DNA of 64,000 nucleotides from JAIXWP01 sp964428835 (GTDB lineage: Bacteria > Bacteroidota > Bacteroidia > Flavobacteriales_D > Sanyastnellaceae), in assembly GCA_964428835.1 (NCBI GenBank), contig CAYRZQ010000002.1:62001-126000 (forward strand), given 5' to 3'. This document shows positions 24,675 through 33,720 of this stretch, piece after piece. How positions within the stretch are numbered: position 1 is the stretch's first letter; each line of letters starts with the position of its first letter. Made by a program: the position numbers and the translations under genes. Below the pieces are notes generated by a model, which had not been told where the DNA came from, did no database searches, and saw nothing but the letters and a program-made list of their open reading frames with translations.

Positions 24675-25901
24675 TTATGCCACCTTTAATTGGCTGAGTT
24701 TACTACGGCTGAACTTATCCTTGGCGTAGGCCAATGTGACTTTGAATTCTTTTTCTTTTGAAGACGGCAAATCATACATCGCATCGAGCATGATGGCCTC
24801 GCAAATACCCCGAAGACCGCGCGCTCCGAGTTTGTATTCAATCGCTTTTTCAACAATGAAATCCAATACCTTTTTATCGAAGGTCAGTTTTACCCCATCC
24901 ATATCAAACAATTTCACGTACTGTTTGATGAGGGCGTTTTTCGGCTCTGTGAGAATTCTTCTCAATGTCACCTCATCCAAAGGATTGAGGTGGGTGAGTA
25001 CAGGGAAACGTCCGATCAATTCGGGAATTAGACCATAGCGCTTAATATCGAGCGGGCTCACATATTGAAGCATATTGTTGCGATCTACCATGTCGGCGCC
25101 TTGTGTGCCGTAGCCTATCGCAGCGGTGTTCATTCTTCTTTCAATAATTTTATCGATACCGTCGAAAGCACCTCCACAGATGAAGAGGATATTCTTGGTA
25201 TTGACCTGAATCATTTTTTGTTCGGGGTGCTTACGTCCACCTTGTGGCGGCACATTGGCTACCGAGCCTTCCAGAAGCTTCAGCAAAGCCTGTTGCACAC
25301 CTTCACCGCTTACATCACGGGTGATGCTTGGGTTGTCGCTCTTGCGAGCGATTTTATCAATTTCATCAATGAAAACGATTCCACGTTCAGCACGCGTCAC
25401 GTCGTAATCAGCATCCTGTAGCAAACGTGACAAAATACTTTCTACATCTTCACCCACATATCCAGCTTCTGTAAGAACGGTAGCGTCGGCGATACAAAAC
25501 GGAACGTGCAGCATTTTCGCAATGGTCTTGGCCAAAAGCGTCTTGCCCGTACCTGTTTCACCGATCATAATGATATTTGATTTCTCAATTTCAACACCAT
25601 CAGAATCTTTGGTATCCTTTTGCATCAAGCGCTTGTAGTGATTGTAAACAGCCACGGCGAGCGACTTTTTCGCCTCGTCCTGACCGATTACATATTCGTC
25701 CATAAACACCTTGATGTCAGCAGGCTTTTGAAGCTCCAAGTCTTTATTGGCCGGTGTTGCGGCCTTAGAACGCACCTCCTCATTGACGATTGCATTCGCT
25801 TGTGAGGCGCAATCCTCGCAAATATGGCCGCTGAGGCCAGCAATAAGGATGCTCACTTCACTTTTCTTTCTTCCACAAAATGAACAGGTAATTTCTTTCA
25901 T
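24675..25901 (-). CDS. clpX: ATP-dependent Clp protease ATP-binding subunit ClpX
   Basis: The 408-residue protein has the N-terminal C4 zinc finger (Cys6, Cys9, Cys28, Cys31), AAA+ Walker A GETGTGKT at 114-121, Walker B IVFIDEIDKIA near 176, and the C-terminal LIPELIGRFPV sensor region with GARGLRGICEAI. As a hexamer it unfolds substrates and feeds them to ClpP. clpP is not in the window. It is divergent from the helicase-nuclease gene with a 43-base gap. Confidence 0.98.
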   Translation of the reverse strand: MKEITCSFCGRKKSEVSILIAGLSGHICEDCASQANAIVNEEVRSKAATPANKDLELQKPADIKVFMDEYVIGQDEAKKSLAVAVYNHYKRLMQKDTKDSDGVEIEKSNIIMIGETGTGKTLLAKTIAKMLHVPFCIADATVLTEAGYVGEDVESILSRLLQDADYDVTRAERGIVFIDEIDKIARKSDNPSITRDVSGEGVQQALLKLLEGSVANVPPQGGRKHPEQKMIQVNTKNILFICGGAFDGIDKIIERRMNTAAIGYGTQGADMVDRNNMLQYVSPLDIKRYGLIPELIGRFPVLTHLNPLDEVTLRRILTEPKNALIKQYVKLFDMDGVKLTFDKKVLDFIVEKAIEYKLGARGLRGICEAIMLDAMYDLPSSKEKEFKVTLAYAKDKFSRSKLSQLKVA

Positions 25902-25944
25902 CGCAACATTTGAAATAGACTACAAAAATAACCATATTCGCTGC

Positions 25945-28900
25945 ATGGCTGACATCAAGAACTTTTATGTGCTAAAAAGTTCCGCCGGAAGCGGAAAAAC
26001 CTATGCCCTCGTGAAGTTTTACCTTCAATTGGCACTGGGCACAAAAGACCATACCTACTACAAGCATATCCTCGCGATTACCTTTACCAATGCGGCTGCC
26101 GCAGAGATGAAGGAGCGCATCATTTTGCGTTTGAAAGAATTTAGCGTCCTACCAGAGCCGGGAGCGAAGCCAAATCAACTTTTTGAAGAAATAAAAGAAA
26201 AATTGGGCATTCCCGATCACGAATTGAGGATTCGGGCGGAAAAGACCCTTGTGCACATGCTGCACAACTATGGACTGATTGGTATTTCGACCATTGATAG
26301 CTTTACGCACCGCATTGTGCGCAGCTTTGCCCGCGACCTCCGCCTCCATCCGGACTTCACCATTGAAATGGATACCGCGGCGTTCAATGAGCGCATTGTG
26401 GATACCGTGCTAGATCAGATAGGCTCCAATCCAGAATTGACGACATATTTGGAAAAATTTGCTCTCGAAAATTATGAGTCCGAAAAGAGTTTTAAAATCA
26501 GAGGCAATCTAGAACAGGTCTGTTATCAACTCGGGAATGAAGAATCAATAGCAGCACTGAAAGAAATTGAAGTATTGGGACTCAGCGACTTTGACCGCAT
26601 TCGTAAACAGCTCTTTGAAATCATCCGCAACTACGAGCGTAAGCTGGAAATACCATGCAGGAAGGCCATTGAAGCATCGGATGCCGCCGGATTGGTGATT
26701 TCTGATTACGCTCATAAAAAAACTTCTGCTTTCGCCTATTTCCATAAGCTGCTTCAAGGCATTATAGAATTACCTGGCAAACGTTTTCGCGATACCGTTA
26801 ACAAGCCCAACAGCTGGTTTGCCGCTAAAGTGCCCGCTGCAATCAAAATGAAGGTAGAGCAAGTACTCCCCACCTTAAATGAGTGCGCAGCGGAAGTATT
26901 AGAAATCATAGATAGTCGTGATTTCGAAAATTATAAAATCGCAGAAAACGCCGCGAATGTCGTCTATAGTATGGGCATGCTTGCAAAGCTTGCCCTTGTG
27001 GCGCGCGAACTGAAAGAGGAAGAAAATCTTGTCTTAATTCAAGATTTTCAAAAAATAATTTCTGAAATAGTCAATGACAATCCTGCGCCCTTCATCTATG
27101 AGCGTGTAGGCGAGCGTTACAATCATATACTCTTTGACGAATTTCAAGATACATCGGGATTGCAATGGAGCAATTTTTTACCCTTGATAGAAAACGCCTT
27201 GTCCAAAGGACACTTCAACTTGTTGGTGGGTGATGGCAAGCAAGCCATCTATCGCTGGCGTAATGGTAAGGCTGAACAGTTTGTGAAATTACCTGAATTG
27301 CTTGGAGACCAACTTCCAGAGAGAAGACAAGCTATTCAATACAATTATCAAAAAGGAGTACTAAACAAAAATTTTCGCAGTTCTGCGGCAATTATCGATT
27401 TCAACAATCAACTTTATAAAAGATATGAAGAAGGTGAATCGCTCATACTTGCTAAGGACGTTTATGAAGACCAGGCCCAAGAAAAAGTAAAAGAGGCGCA
27501 AGGTTACGTCGAAGTATTTATTAATGCTGAAGAGAAAAAAAATAAAACCGAACAATCACTCGGTTATATCGTCAGCACCGTTCAAAAGTGCATTGCTGAC
27601 GGTTATGATCCCGGGGATATTGCTATACTTACGAGGAAAGGAGGAAAAGATGCAGGCCCCATCTCTGCAGCACTCTTTCAGGCGGGTATTCAAGTGGTGA
27701 CAAAGGAAAGTTTTTTGCTGGCCAATTCACCAAAAGTAAAGCTAGTCATGGCATTCTTAAAATACATGACTCAGCCAGATCACCTTTATAGTCGCGTGAG
27801 CATTTGGCAAAATCTCTGTTTGCTTTTTCCACAGCGATTTAACCTTCGGGGACTTACGGAAAACTATTCCATTAGACTTGAGAAACAAATCATACCGGAT
27901 ACCATACTATTTTTTGAAAAAGAATATCCGAATGTTACTGAAGTGAACATGTTGCTCAGTGCCATTGAAATTGCAGAGACAACGATTCGATTATTTGATT
28001 TGGAAAAAGATGTATTTCTGGAGTTCTTATGCGATCACCTTACGCGCCTGAGTACTCAAAAGGATTATTCCCTTCAAGAGATATGCGAGTGGTGGGAAGA
28101 TCAGCGCGAGAAGTTGTACATCTCAGCGCAAGAAGGAAATGACAAGGTAAATATCATGACTATTCATAAAAGTAAAGGTCTTCAATTTCCTGTAGTCATC
28201 TACCCTCGCTTTTCAGGTCGTGACAATGGCAATGAAATTTGGCTAGAAGTAGATCCAGAGATATTTGGTCTATCAAAGTTTATTTACAAGAATAATAAAT
28301 CAACGATACATGAAGACATGCCACAAGCAGTGAAACATGATATCGAAATGACCACACTGGACAAACTAAACCTGTGTTATGTTGCCACAACGCGACCAGA
28401 AGAGAGACTTTATATATTGATTGAAGAAAAAGGTGCTGATACCATTTCTAAAGAAATGATAACCCACGCCACGAGCTCTATGACCGCGGTCGATGGGCAT
28501 TATGTAAAGGGTGAAACAGCTGAACCGCAGCGCCAACGTCGTGCTCTTCAAAATAATCTCATGATTGATGGAAATGTAAAACCGAATGTTCATTCGGCAC
28601 AGTTGCGTTATACTGTTTTAAAAGAAAAAATACTTGAGCACCAAGAGCAGCGATTGCTTGGAACAATCATACACGAGTGTCTAAGTCATATAATGCTTCC
28701 AGTAGATATTGATCACGCAATTAAAAAAGTGATGCCTAAGTATCCGATGTTCAATAGTTCGCAGTATCCGCGCTTGGCGCAAGAGTTACTACGCATTTGT
28801 GATCATCCTTCATTGCGCAAATGGTTTAGTAATGAAGTCAAAATCTTTAATGAGCGTGAAATCATTTTACCTAACGGTATGCCTATAAGACCAGACCGCG

Positions 28901-29073
28901 TGGTAATCAATGATAATGGCTGGGATGTGATTGATTTTAAAACAGGTGCTCGATCAAAAAAACACTTGGATCAAATCAAGCAGTATCGAGATGAACTTGA
29001 AAAAATAAGCGGACAGCCAACCAAGGGTTATCTTGTGTACACCGATGATATGGAAGTGGTGGCATTAGGATAG
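25945..29073 (+). CDS. UvrD/RecB-type helicase-nuclease (AddA-like)
   Basis: The ATG at 25945 gives 1042 residues. The ORF runs open further 5' over clpX, but the helicase N-terminus begins here. Superfamily 1A motifs are visible: Walker A SSAGSGKTYALV near residue 10, TFTNAAAAEMKERI (motif Ia), LFDEFQDTSG (Walker B), NKNFRSS, VNIMTIHKSKGLQFPVV and LCYVATTRPEERLY. At the C-terminus a RecB-family PD-(D/E)xK nuclease is present: LLGTIIHE, RPDRVVIND, DVIDFKTG and QIKQYRDEL. It should process double-strand DNA ends for recombination. The partner AddB is not adjacent here, so the complex is either encoded elsewhere or different. Confidence 0.88.
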   Translation: MADIKNFYVLKSSAGSGKTYALVKFYLQLALGTKDHTYYKHILAITFTNAAAAEMKERIILRLKEFSVLPEPGAKPNQLFEEIKEKLGIPDHELRIRAEKTLVHMLHNYGLIGISTIDSFTHRIVRSFARDLRLHPDFTIEMDTAAFNERIVDTVLDQIGSNPELTTYLEKFALENYESEKSFKIRGNLEQVCYQLGNEESIAALKEIEVLGLSDFDRIRKQLFEIIRNYERKLEIPCRKAIEASDAAGLVISDYAHKKTSAFAYFHKLLQGIIELPGKRFRDTVNKPNSWFAAKVPAAIKMKVEQVLPTLNECAAEVLEIIDSRDFENYKIAENAANVVYSMGMLAKLALVARELKEEENLVLIQDFQKIISEIVNDNPAPFIYERVGERYNHILFDEFQDTSGLQWSNFLPLIENALSKGHFNLLVGDGKQAIYRWRNGKAEQFVKLPELLGDQLPERRQAIQYNYQKGVLNKNFRSSAAIIDFNNQLYKRYEEGESLILAKDVYEDQAQEKVKEAQGYVEVFINAEEKKNKTEQSLGYIVSTVQKCIADGYDPGDIAILTRKGGKDAGPISAALFQAGIQVVTKESFLLANSPKVKLVMAFLKYMTQPDHLYSRVSIWQNLCLLFPQRFNLRGLTENYSIRLEKQIIPDTILFFEKEYPNVTEVNMLLSAIEIAETTIRLFDLEKDVFLEFLCDHLTRLSTQKDYSLQEICEWWEDQREKLYISAQEGNDKVNIMTIHKSKGLQFPVVIYPRFSGRDNGNEIWLEVDPEIFGLSKFIYKNNKSTIHEDMPQAVKHDIEMTTLDKLNLCYVATTRPEERLYILIEEKGADTISKEMITHATSSMTAVDGHYVKGETAEPQRQRRALQNNLMIDGNVKPNVHSAQLRYTVLKEKILEHQEQRLLGTIIHECLSHIMLPVDIDHAIKKVMPKYPMFNSSQYPRLAQELLRICDHPSLRKWFSNEVKIFNEREIILPNGMPIRPDRVVINDNGWDVIDFKTGARSKKHLDQIKQYRDELEKISGQPTKGYLVYTDDMEVVALG

Positions 29074-29210
29074 AACTTTAAAATAGCTACTCAATTTGCG
29101 GGCGCGAAATATTTTCTAATAGGTGGGGTGAAAATAAAATTCAATGTAAAAGGTCTGTGAGTGCTTGAAAGCAAGTCAACTTACACTCCAACCTAACCTA
29201 TCTCCCGATT

Positions 29211-29546
29211 ATGAAATATTTACTTTTTGTATTGTTTACAATAACTCAACTCACCTCTATTGGTGCCGCAAAAGATTCAACTCTTTTTCTTTACAGTGAT
29301 GAGCTAAAGCCCAGTGGTGACCGCATGTTTGTGCGATTCAGCAACAAAGAAGCTGGAGATGTTATCATTCGAATTTATAATGATCAAGGCTCAATGATAA
29401 AAGAGTTTATTGATAAATCGGTGGAGCCAGGATTTCACCAAGTGCTCATTACATTAAGCGCAATGAGAGCAGGAAAGTATGCCTTATCCATACAGTTAAA
29501 TTCGGAAAGGTGTTCTGCTATTTTTATAATGCATGAAGAGAAATAA
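29211..29546 (+). CDS. Small secreted protein resembling a stand-alone T9SS C-terminal-type domain
   Basis: The 111-residue product has a signal peptide (about 1-19), then about 90 residues of beta-rich sequence. The order of words (GDVIIRIYNDQGSMIKEF, then GFHQVLITLSAMRAGKYALSIQ) resembles the Por-secretion C-terminal sorting domain (V-x-I-Y-D-x-x-G-x-x-V, then L-s-x-L-x-x-G-x-Y) without any cargo in front. A paralogue lies at 30987-31322. Function is unknown. It might be an immunoglobulin-like envelope protein. Confidence 0.65.
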   Translation: MKYLLFVLFTITQLTSIGAAKDSTLFLYSDELKPSGDRMFVRFSNKEAGDVIIRIYNDQGSMIKEFIDKSVEPGFHQVLITLSAMRAGKYALSIQLNSERCSAIFIMHEEK

Positions 29547-29759
29547 CGCTATGAAAGCCTGTTACTATAGAATACGTTTTTGTCAAAATCTGCTCGGCTT
29601 GACATGTAAAGAAATAAATTTCTTTGCGAGGTGGGGGGAAACCAAATGTGGTTGTATAGAGTACATTAGCAACAGATAACGACAACGATTATATCCAATC
29701 ATAAAGAAGCTACAGCCGGCGAAGGAAGTAACCGGATTTGTAAAGCGAGTGCAAAACTT

Positions 29760-29790
29760 AAGTCCTGCCACGGCGGGACTTTTGTTTTTA
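29760..29790 (+). terminator. Terminator-like hairpin downstream of the small secreted gene
   Basis: The stem AAGTCCTGC/GCGGGACTT (one wobble pair) is followed by TTTGTTTTT on the plus strand. It is about 210 bases past the 29546 stop and overlaps the 3' end of the convergent metallo-hydrolase gene. Confidence 0.65.
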
Positions 29791-30813
29791 TGGCTTTTCA
29801 AACCATCGACTAGAAGGATAGTGATCACCCACGATCACTTTTTCACCAATCATAGGTGTTGTGATTTGAAGTCCCTTTGCTTTTGCAGCTTCACTTACTA
29901 GCAATGGCGGTTCATTCCATGCATGAAATGCCAAGGCAAACTTGGAGTAGTGAACCGGCATTAGAACTTTTGCCTTTAAATCAATGGCCGCCTGGGCGGT
30001 TTGTTCGGGCTGCATGTGGATGTAGGGCCACATTTTATTGTACTGACCGCATTCAAGAAGAGCAATGTCAAAGCCATCGAATTTTTCCCCAATCTCTCCA
30101 AAAAACTCATCATATCCCGAATCTCCTCCTAAAAAGAGGCGATGATTAGGTGACTCTAAAACGAAAGAGCTCCAAAACGTGCGTGCTCTTTGGATGCCCC
30201 GTCCAGAAAAGTGACGTGCAGGAGTTGCTGTAATTTTCATTTTCGCAAACTCGTAAGATTCCCACCAATCAAGCTCAGTAATGATATCAGGATTGAATCC
30301 CCAATAAACAAGGTGTGACTTTACACCGAGACTGCAAACAATGTTTGATACTCGAGATCTCAAAGCCACGATTGTTTTATAATCCAAATGATCGTAGTGA
30401 TCATGTGTGAGAATGAGTAAGTCGATGGGAGGCATATCGGCAACCCCATAAACGTCAGCGCCTTTAAACGCTTTCACAAAACCCTTCACGGGTGAGGCTC
30501 CGCCGCTGAACACGGGGTCCACAAGAATATTTTTATTCTCAATTGCAATATGATAGCTGCTGTGACCGAACCAAGTAATCACGGGGAGGTCTGATAATCC
30601 CGTAGTGATTTCAGTTTTTTTGCTTGGCAGGACACCACTGGGTTTGAGATGAGGGGAACGACCAAATATACCCTTGGTGAAGTTTACGAAGCTCGCCTCC
30701 TCACCCATCATCTTGGTTTCGGTTGCATTGGTAAAAAAGCCATTGCTGAAACGCTCCGAGCGCTCAAAAGCTGATTGATGTGTCTTATTGGGATTTTTAC
30801 CAAAAACTTTCAT
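29788..30813 (-). CDS. MBL-fold metallo-hydrolase (UlaG / NAPE-phospholipase D-like)
   Basis: The ATG at 30813 gives 341 residues. A GTG four codons upstream is the alternative. The metal-binding motif THDHYDHLDY lies near residue 132, with a further His in TPARHFSGRG and Asp in FLGGDSGYDEFF. The wording THDHYDHLD and ARHFSGRG fits the UlaG/NAPE-PLD-like group, which hydrolyses lactone, phosphodiester or lipid substrates. There is no signal peptide, so it is cytoplasmic or membrane-associated. It lies between two paralogous small secreted genes in the opposite direction. Confidence 0.88.
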   Translation of the reverse strand: MKVFGKNPNKTHQSAFERSERFSNGFFTNATETKMMGEEASFVNFTKGIFGRSPHLKPSGVLPSKKTEITTGLSDLPVITWFGHSSYHIAIENKNILVDPVFSGGASPVKGFVKAFKGADVYGVADMPPIDLLILTHDHYDHLDYKTIVALRSRVSNIVCSLGVKSHLVYWGFNPDIITELDWWESYEFAKMKITATPARHFSGRGIQRARTFWSSFVLESPNHRLFLGGDSGYDEFFGEIGEKFDGFDIALLECGQYNKMWPYIHMQPEQTAQAAIDLKAKVLMPVHYSKFALAFHAWNEPPLLVSEAAKAKGLQITTPMIGEKVIVGDHYPSSRWFEKP

Positions 30814-30986
30814 ATTACTGATCACGATTTGGATGCAAAGCTAAATGCAGGGAAGACAACGATGTGTTCAATTTTTCTGAAATGTCTAAAAATGATTCTG
30901 AATCGCATTGTAATGGTAACTATTCGTTGTTGAAAAAGCTTTTAATGGCACTTAGAGCCTTGAAGACTGACGGCTACCTTGCATCC

Positions 30987-31322
30987 ATGAAGCCTTTGCT
31001 TTTAGTACTTTTTACAATAACTCAACTTTCGGTGTCCGCAATGGACATCGACACGACGCTTTGCTTATTCAGCGATGAAATGCAACCCGTCGGCAATCGT
31101 ATGTTCGTTCGCTACAGCAACAAGCATTATGGTGATTTAATCATCCGAATACACAACGAACAGGGAATAACTATCAAAGAATTCATCGACAGCGGAGTAG
31201 AGCCTGGATTTCATCAAACTCTCTTACCTTTGACTGATATGGAAAGCGGTAAATACACCATTTCCATTGTATTGAACAATGAGCGTTGCTCAGCAGTCTT
31301 TATCAAGCCAGAAGATGAATAA
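30987..31322 (+). CDS. Small secreted protein, paralogue of the 29211 product
   Basis: The ATG at 30987 is chosen because it aligns exactly with the start of the 29211 paralogue (MK-LL-VLFTITQL) and gives a signal peptide. The ORF is open upstream to 30864. The 111-residue product is about 60 percent identical by eye over the full length, with conserved MFVR-SNK, DLIIRI-N-QG, IKEFID, VEPGFHQ and GKY-I--NNERCSA-FI. The only Cys residues include a conserved one near residue 104. Its stop overlaps the start of the DUF4286 gene by eight bases, so the two may be co-translated. Confidence 0.7.
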   Translation: MKPLLLVLFTITQLSVSAMDIDTTLCLFSDEMQPVGNRMFVRYSNKHYGDLIIRIHNEQGITIKEFIDSGVEPGFHQTLLPLTDMESGKYTISIVLNNERCSAVFIKPEDE

Positions 31323-31659
31323 AATATTATACAACGTCACCGTAAGCATCGACGCGGAGATTGAACAAGAGTGGTTAGAATGGATGAAAACAGTCCATAT
31401 TCCAGACGTGATGCGCACCGGCTTCTTTTTAGAAAATCGCATTTGTCGTGTGCATGCTTTTGAAGAAGGCGGCCTGACCTATGCAATTCAATATGTGGCA
31501 CGCAGCATGGCAGATTATGAGCAGTACCAAAAGGAGTGCGCCCCCACCCTGCAAGCCGATCACACCAAGCGTTATGGTGGCAGATTTGAAGCTTTCCGGA
31601 CAGTATTGGAAATCGTTCACGAGTACCAAACAGCAATGCCCGACATTAGCGCCAACTAA
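31315..31659 (+). CDS. DUF4286 family protein
   Basis: The 114-residue protein from the ATG at 31315 reads YNVTVSIDAEIEQEWLEWMKTVHIPDVM near its N-terminus and ends in HTKRYGGRFEAFRTVLEIVHEY. It is a ferredoxin-like-fold small protein of Bacteroidota with no assigned reaction. It is cytoplasmic. Its ATG overlaps the end of the preceding secreted-protein gene, and the cytochrome-like membrane gene follows after 44 bases. Confidence 0.82.
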   Translation: MNKILYNVTVSIDAEIEQEWLEWMKTVHIPDVMRTGFFLENRICRVHAFEEGGLTYAIQYVARSMADYEQYQKECAPTLQADHTKRYGGRFEAFRTVLEIVHEYQTAMPDISAN

Positions 31660-31703
31660 AACCTTCCTTGCTTACCTTTGGAACCCAATAAATACCCTCT
31701 ATT

Positions 31704-32159
31704 ATGATTACAGGACTTGTACACCTCCACTCTACACTCCGATGGGTGTTGCTTATTTTATTAGTTGCAACCATCGTTGATAGCCTTCTACGCATGTATC
31801 GCTCATTCAATGCGACTGACAAGAAACTCGCATTGTTTACCCTAGCCACTTTGCATACACAGATCATCATAGGTCTTGCGCTCTATTTCTTTGGCGATCA
31901 TGTGGGCCAGTTTATCGAGGCAGGAGATGTAATGAAAGACAGTGTGAGCCGTTTTTGGGTGGTTGAACACTTCGCGGGAATGGTGCTTGCTGCAGTATTC
32001 GTGACTGTAGGATATTCAAGAGCGAAGCGCGCCTCAGAAAAGTGGGCGAAACATCGCTTCATCTTCGTTTACTATACCATCGGCTTTATTCTCATCATGC
32101 TTTCTATTCCATGGCCATTTAGAGAAGCAGCCAAAGCTTTGGGCATTGGTTGGTTTTAA
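31704..32159 (+). CDS. Cytochrome b-like four-helix membrane protein
   Basis: This 151-residue protein has four membrane helices (about 10-28, 42-63, 86-108, 118-137). His residues lie in or beside helices (HLHSTLRW, LHTQIIIG, VEHFAGM), a pattern that could bind b-type heme. It matches small membrane proteins of Bacteroidota often labelled cytochrome B. The gene directly before a c-type cytochrome lipoprotein supports an electron-transfer role. Heme binding is inferred from His placement only. Confidence 0.7.
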   Translation: MITGLVHLHSTLRWVLLILLVATIVDSLLRMYRSFNATDKKLALFTLATLHTQIIIGLALYFFGDHVGQFIEAGDVMKDSVSRFWVVEHFAGMVLAAVFVTVGYSRAKRASEKWAKHRFIFVYYTIGFILIMLSIPWPFREAAKALGIGWF

Positions 32160-32167
32160 TTTTTTCT

Positions 32168-32494
32168 ATGAAAAAAATAGTCTTTTCAATAATAGTAGTA
32201 ACCTTCCTTTTTGCTTGTGGTTCGTCCGGCAAAGAGCAAGGGTCTAATGGCACTGCCGGTGCAGAACAGTTTGATGTTGAAAAAACATACAACCGCAAAT
32301 GTGGTATTTGTCACGGCAGAGATGGCAAGTTGATGGCATCTGGTTCTCCTGATCTCACCATCAGCAAACTATCGAAAGAAGAAGTAGTAGCCATTATTAC
32401 AAATGGAAAAAATAATATGCCACCGCAACGGGATATTTTGAGCAAAGAAGAAATAGCAGCGGTAGCAGATTATGCAATGAAACTAAGGAAGTAG
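32168..32494 (+). CDS. c-type cytochrome lipoprotein
   Basis: The ATG at 32168 gives 108 residues with a lipobox (LFACGS, Cys18). The class I cytochrome c fold has heme attachment motif CGICH near residues 44-48 and axial Met in NNMPPQRD near 81. It should sit in the periplasm, anchored by lipid, and carry electrons. It starts eight bases after the cytochrome b-like stop, so the two are likely partners. Confidence 0.9.
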   Translation: MKKIVFSIIVVTFLFACGSSGKEQGSNGTAGAEQFDVEKTYNRKCGICHGRDGKLMASGSPDLTISKLSKEEVVAIITNGKNNMPPQRDILSKEEIAAVADYAMKLRK

Positions 32495-32509
32495 GATTTG
32501 AAATCAAAA

Positions 32510-33718
32510 ATGATAGACACTGCCAAGAAGCAGGAAACCTGTGTACTGGTAGGTATTGTAACCAAACAACAGTCGCGCGAATTATTGGATGAGTACTTGG
32601 ATGAATTGGCATTCCTTGCGCTCACGGCAAACGCTGTTTGTCTGAAGAGATTCACACAAAATCTCGATCACCCCGATTCACGCACTTTCGTAGGCAGCGG
32701 CAAACTCAATGAGATCAAGGCTTACGTGGATGAATACAAACCAGACATGATCATTTTTGATGATGAGTTGGCTCCTTCACAAATTCGAAATCTGGAAAAA
32801 GAATTCAAAGACAAGGGAGTAAAAATTCTCGATCGCAATAATCTTATCCTGGACATCTTTGCAAGTCGTGCGCGCACAGCTCACTCGAAAACGCAAGTGG
32901 AGCTGGCGCAATATCAATATATGCTCCCCCGCCTTACGCGCATGTGGACCCACTTGGAAAAACAACGTGGTGGAATCGGGATGCGTGGTCCTGGTGAACA
33001 GGAGATTGAAACTGACCGAAGAATAGTGCGAGATCGCATTGCCAAGCTCAAAGAAGATCTCAAAGAAATCGATAAGCAAAAAAGTATTCAACGCAGCAAT
33101 CGCGGTGCGATGGTGCGCGTAGCGCTTGTCGGATATACCAACGTAGGAAAGAGCACACTCATGAATGTGCTTTCGAAGTCTGATGTTTTTGCCGAAAATA
33201 AATTATTCGCAACTCTCGACACAACGGTTCGAAAAGTAGTTTTGAAAAATTTGCCTTTCTTACTTTCAGACACAGTAGGATTCATTCGCAAACTGCCGCA
33301 CCAGTTGATTGAGAGTTTCAAATCCACTCTTGATGAAACGCGCGAAGCAGATTTGCTCGTGCACGTTGTGGACATCTCACATCCTCAATTTGAAGATCAT
33401 TTTAATGTGGTGAATTCCACTTTACAAGAAATTGGAAGTGGGGATAAGCCAACGATCATTGTGTTCAACAAAATCGACGCATATAAGCACGTTGAAAAGG
33501 ATGAAGATGATCTCACACCGATGACTCGTGAGAATATTAATTTAGAAGAATTGAAAAAATCATGGATGGCAAAAATTCCAGACCATGATGTCATCTTCAT
33601 CTCTGCTATTGAAAAAAGTAATATGGAACAGTTCCGCGATTTACTTTACGAGCGCGTGCGCGAGATTCACATCACGCGTTTCCCATACAATGATTTTCTA
33701 TTTGAAATAGAACAGTAA
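32510..33718 (+). CDS. hflX: Ribosome-associated GTPase HflX
   Basis: The 402-residue protein (ATG 32510; a TTG four codons earlier is less likely) has the HflX N-terminal domain with FVGSGKLNEIKAY. It also has the glycine-rich linker RGGIGMRGPGEQEIETDRR, and a GTPase domain with G1 GYTNVGKST near 207, DTVGFIRKLPH (G3) near 255 and NKID (G4) near 320. HflX splits stalled or heat-damaged ribosomes. It ends two bases before the convergent guanylyltransferase gene. Confidence 0.95.
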   Translation: MIDTAKKQETCVLVGIVTKQQSRELLDEYLDELAFLALTANAVCLKRFTQNLDHPDSRTFVGSGKLNEIKAYVDEYKPDMIIFDDELAPSQIRNLEKEFKDKGVKILDRNNLILDIFASRARTAHSKTQVELAQYQYMLPRLTRMWTHLEKQRGGIGMRGPGEQEIETDRRIVRDRIAKLKEDLKEIDKQKSIQRSNRGAMVRVALVGYTNVGKSTLMNVLSKSDVFAENKLFATLDTTVRKVVLKNLPFLLSDTVGFIRKLPHQLIESFKSTLDETREADLLVHVVDISHPQFEDHFNVVNSTLQEIGSGDKPTIIVFNKIDAYKHVEKDEDDLTPMTRENINLEELKKSWMAKIPDHDVIFISAIEKSNMEQFRDLLYERVREIHITRFPYNDFLFEIEQ

Positions 33719-33720
33719 TT

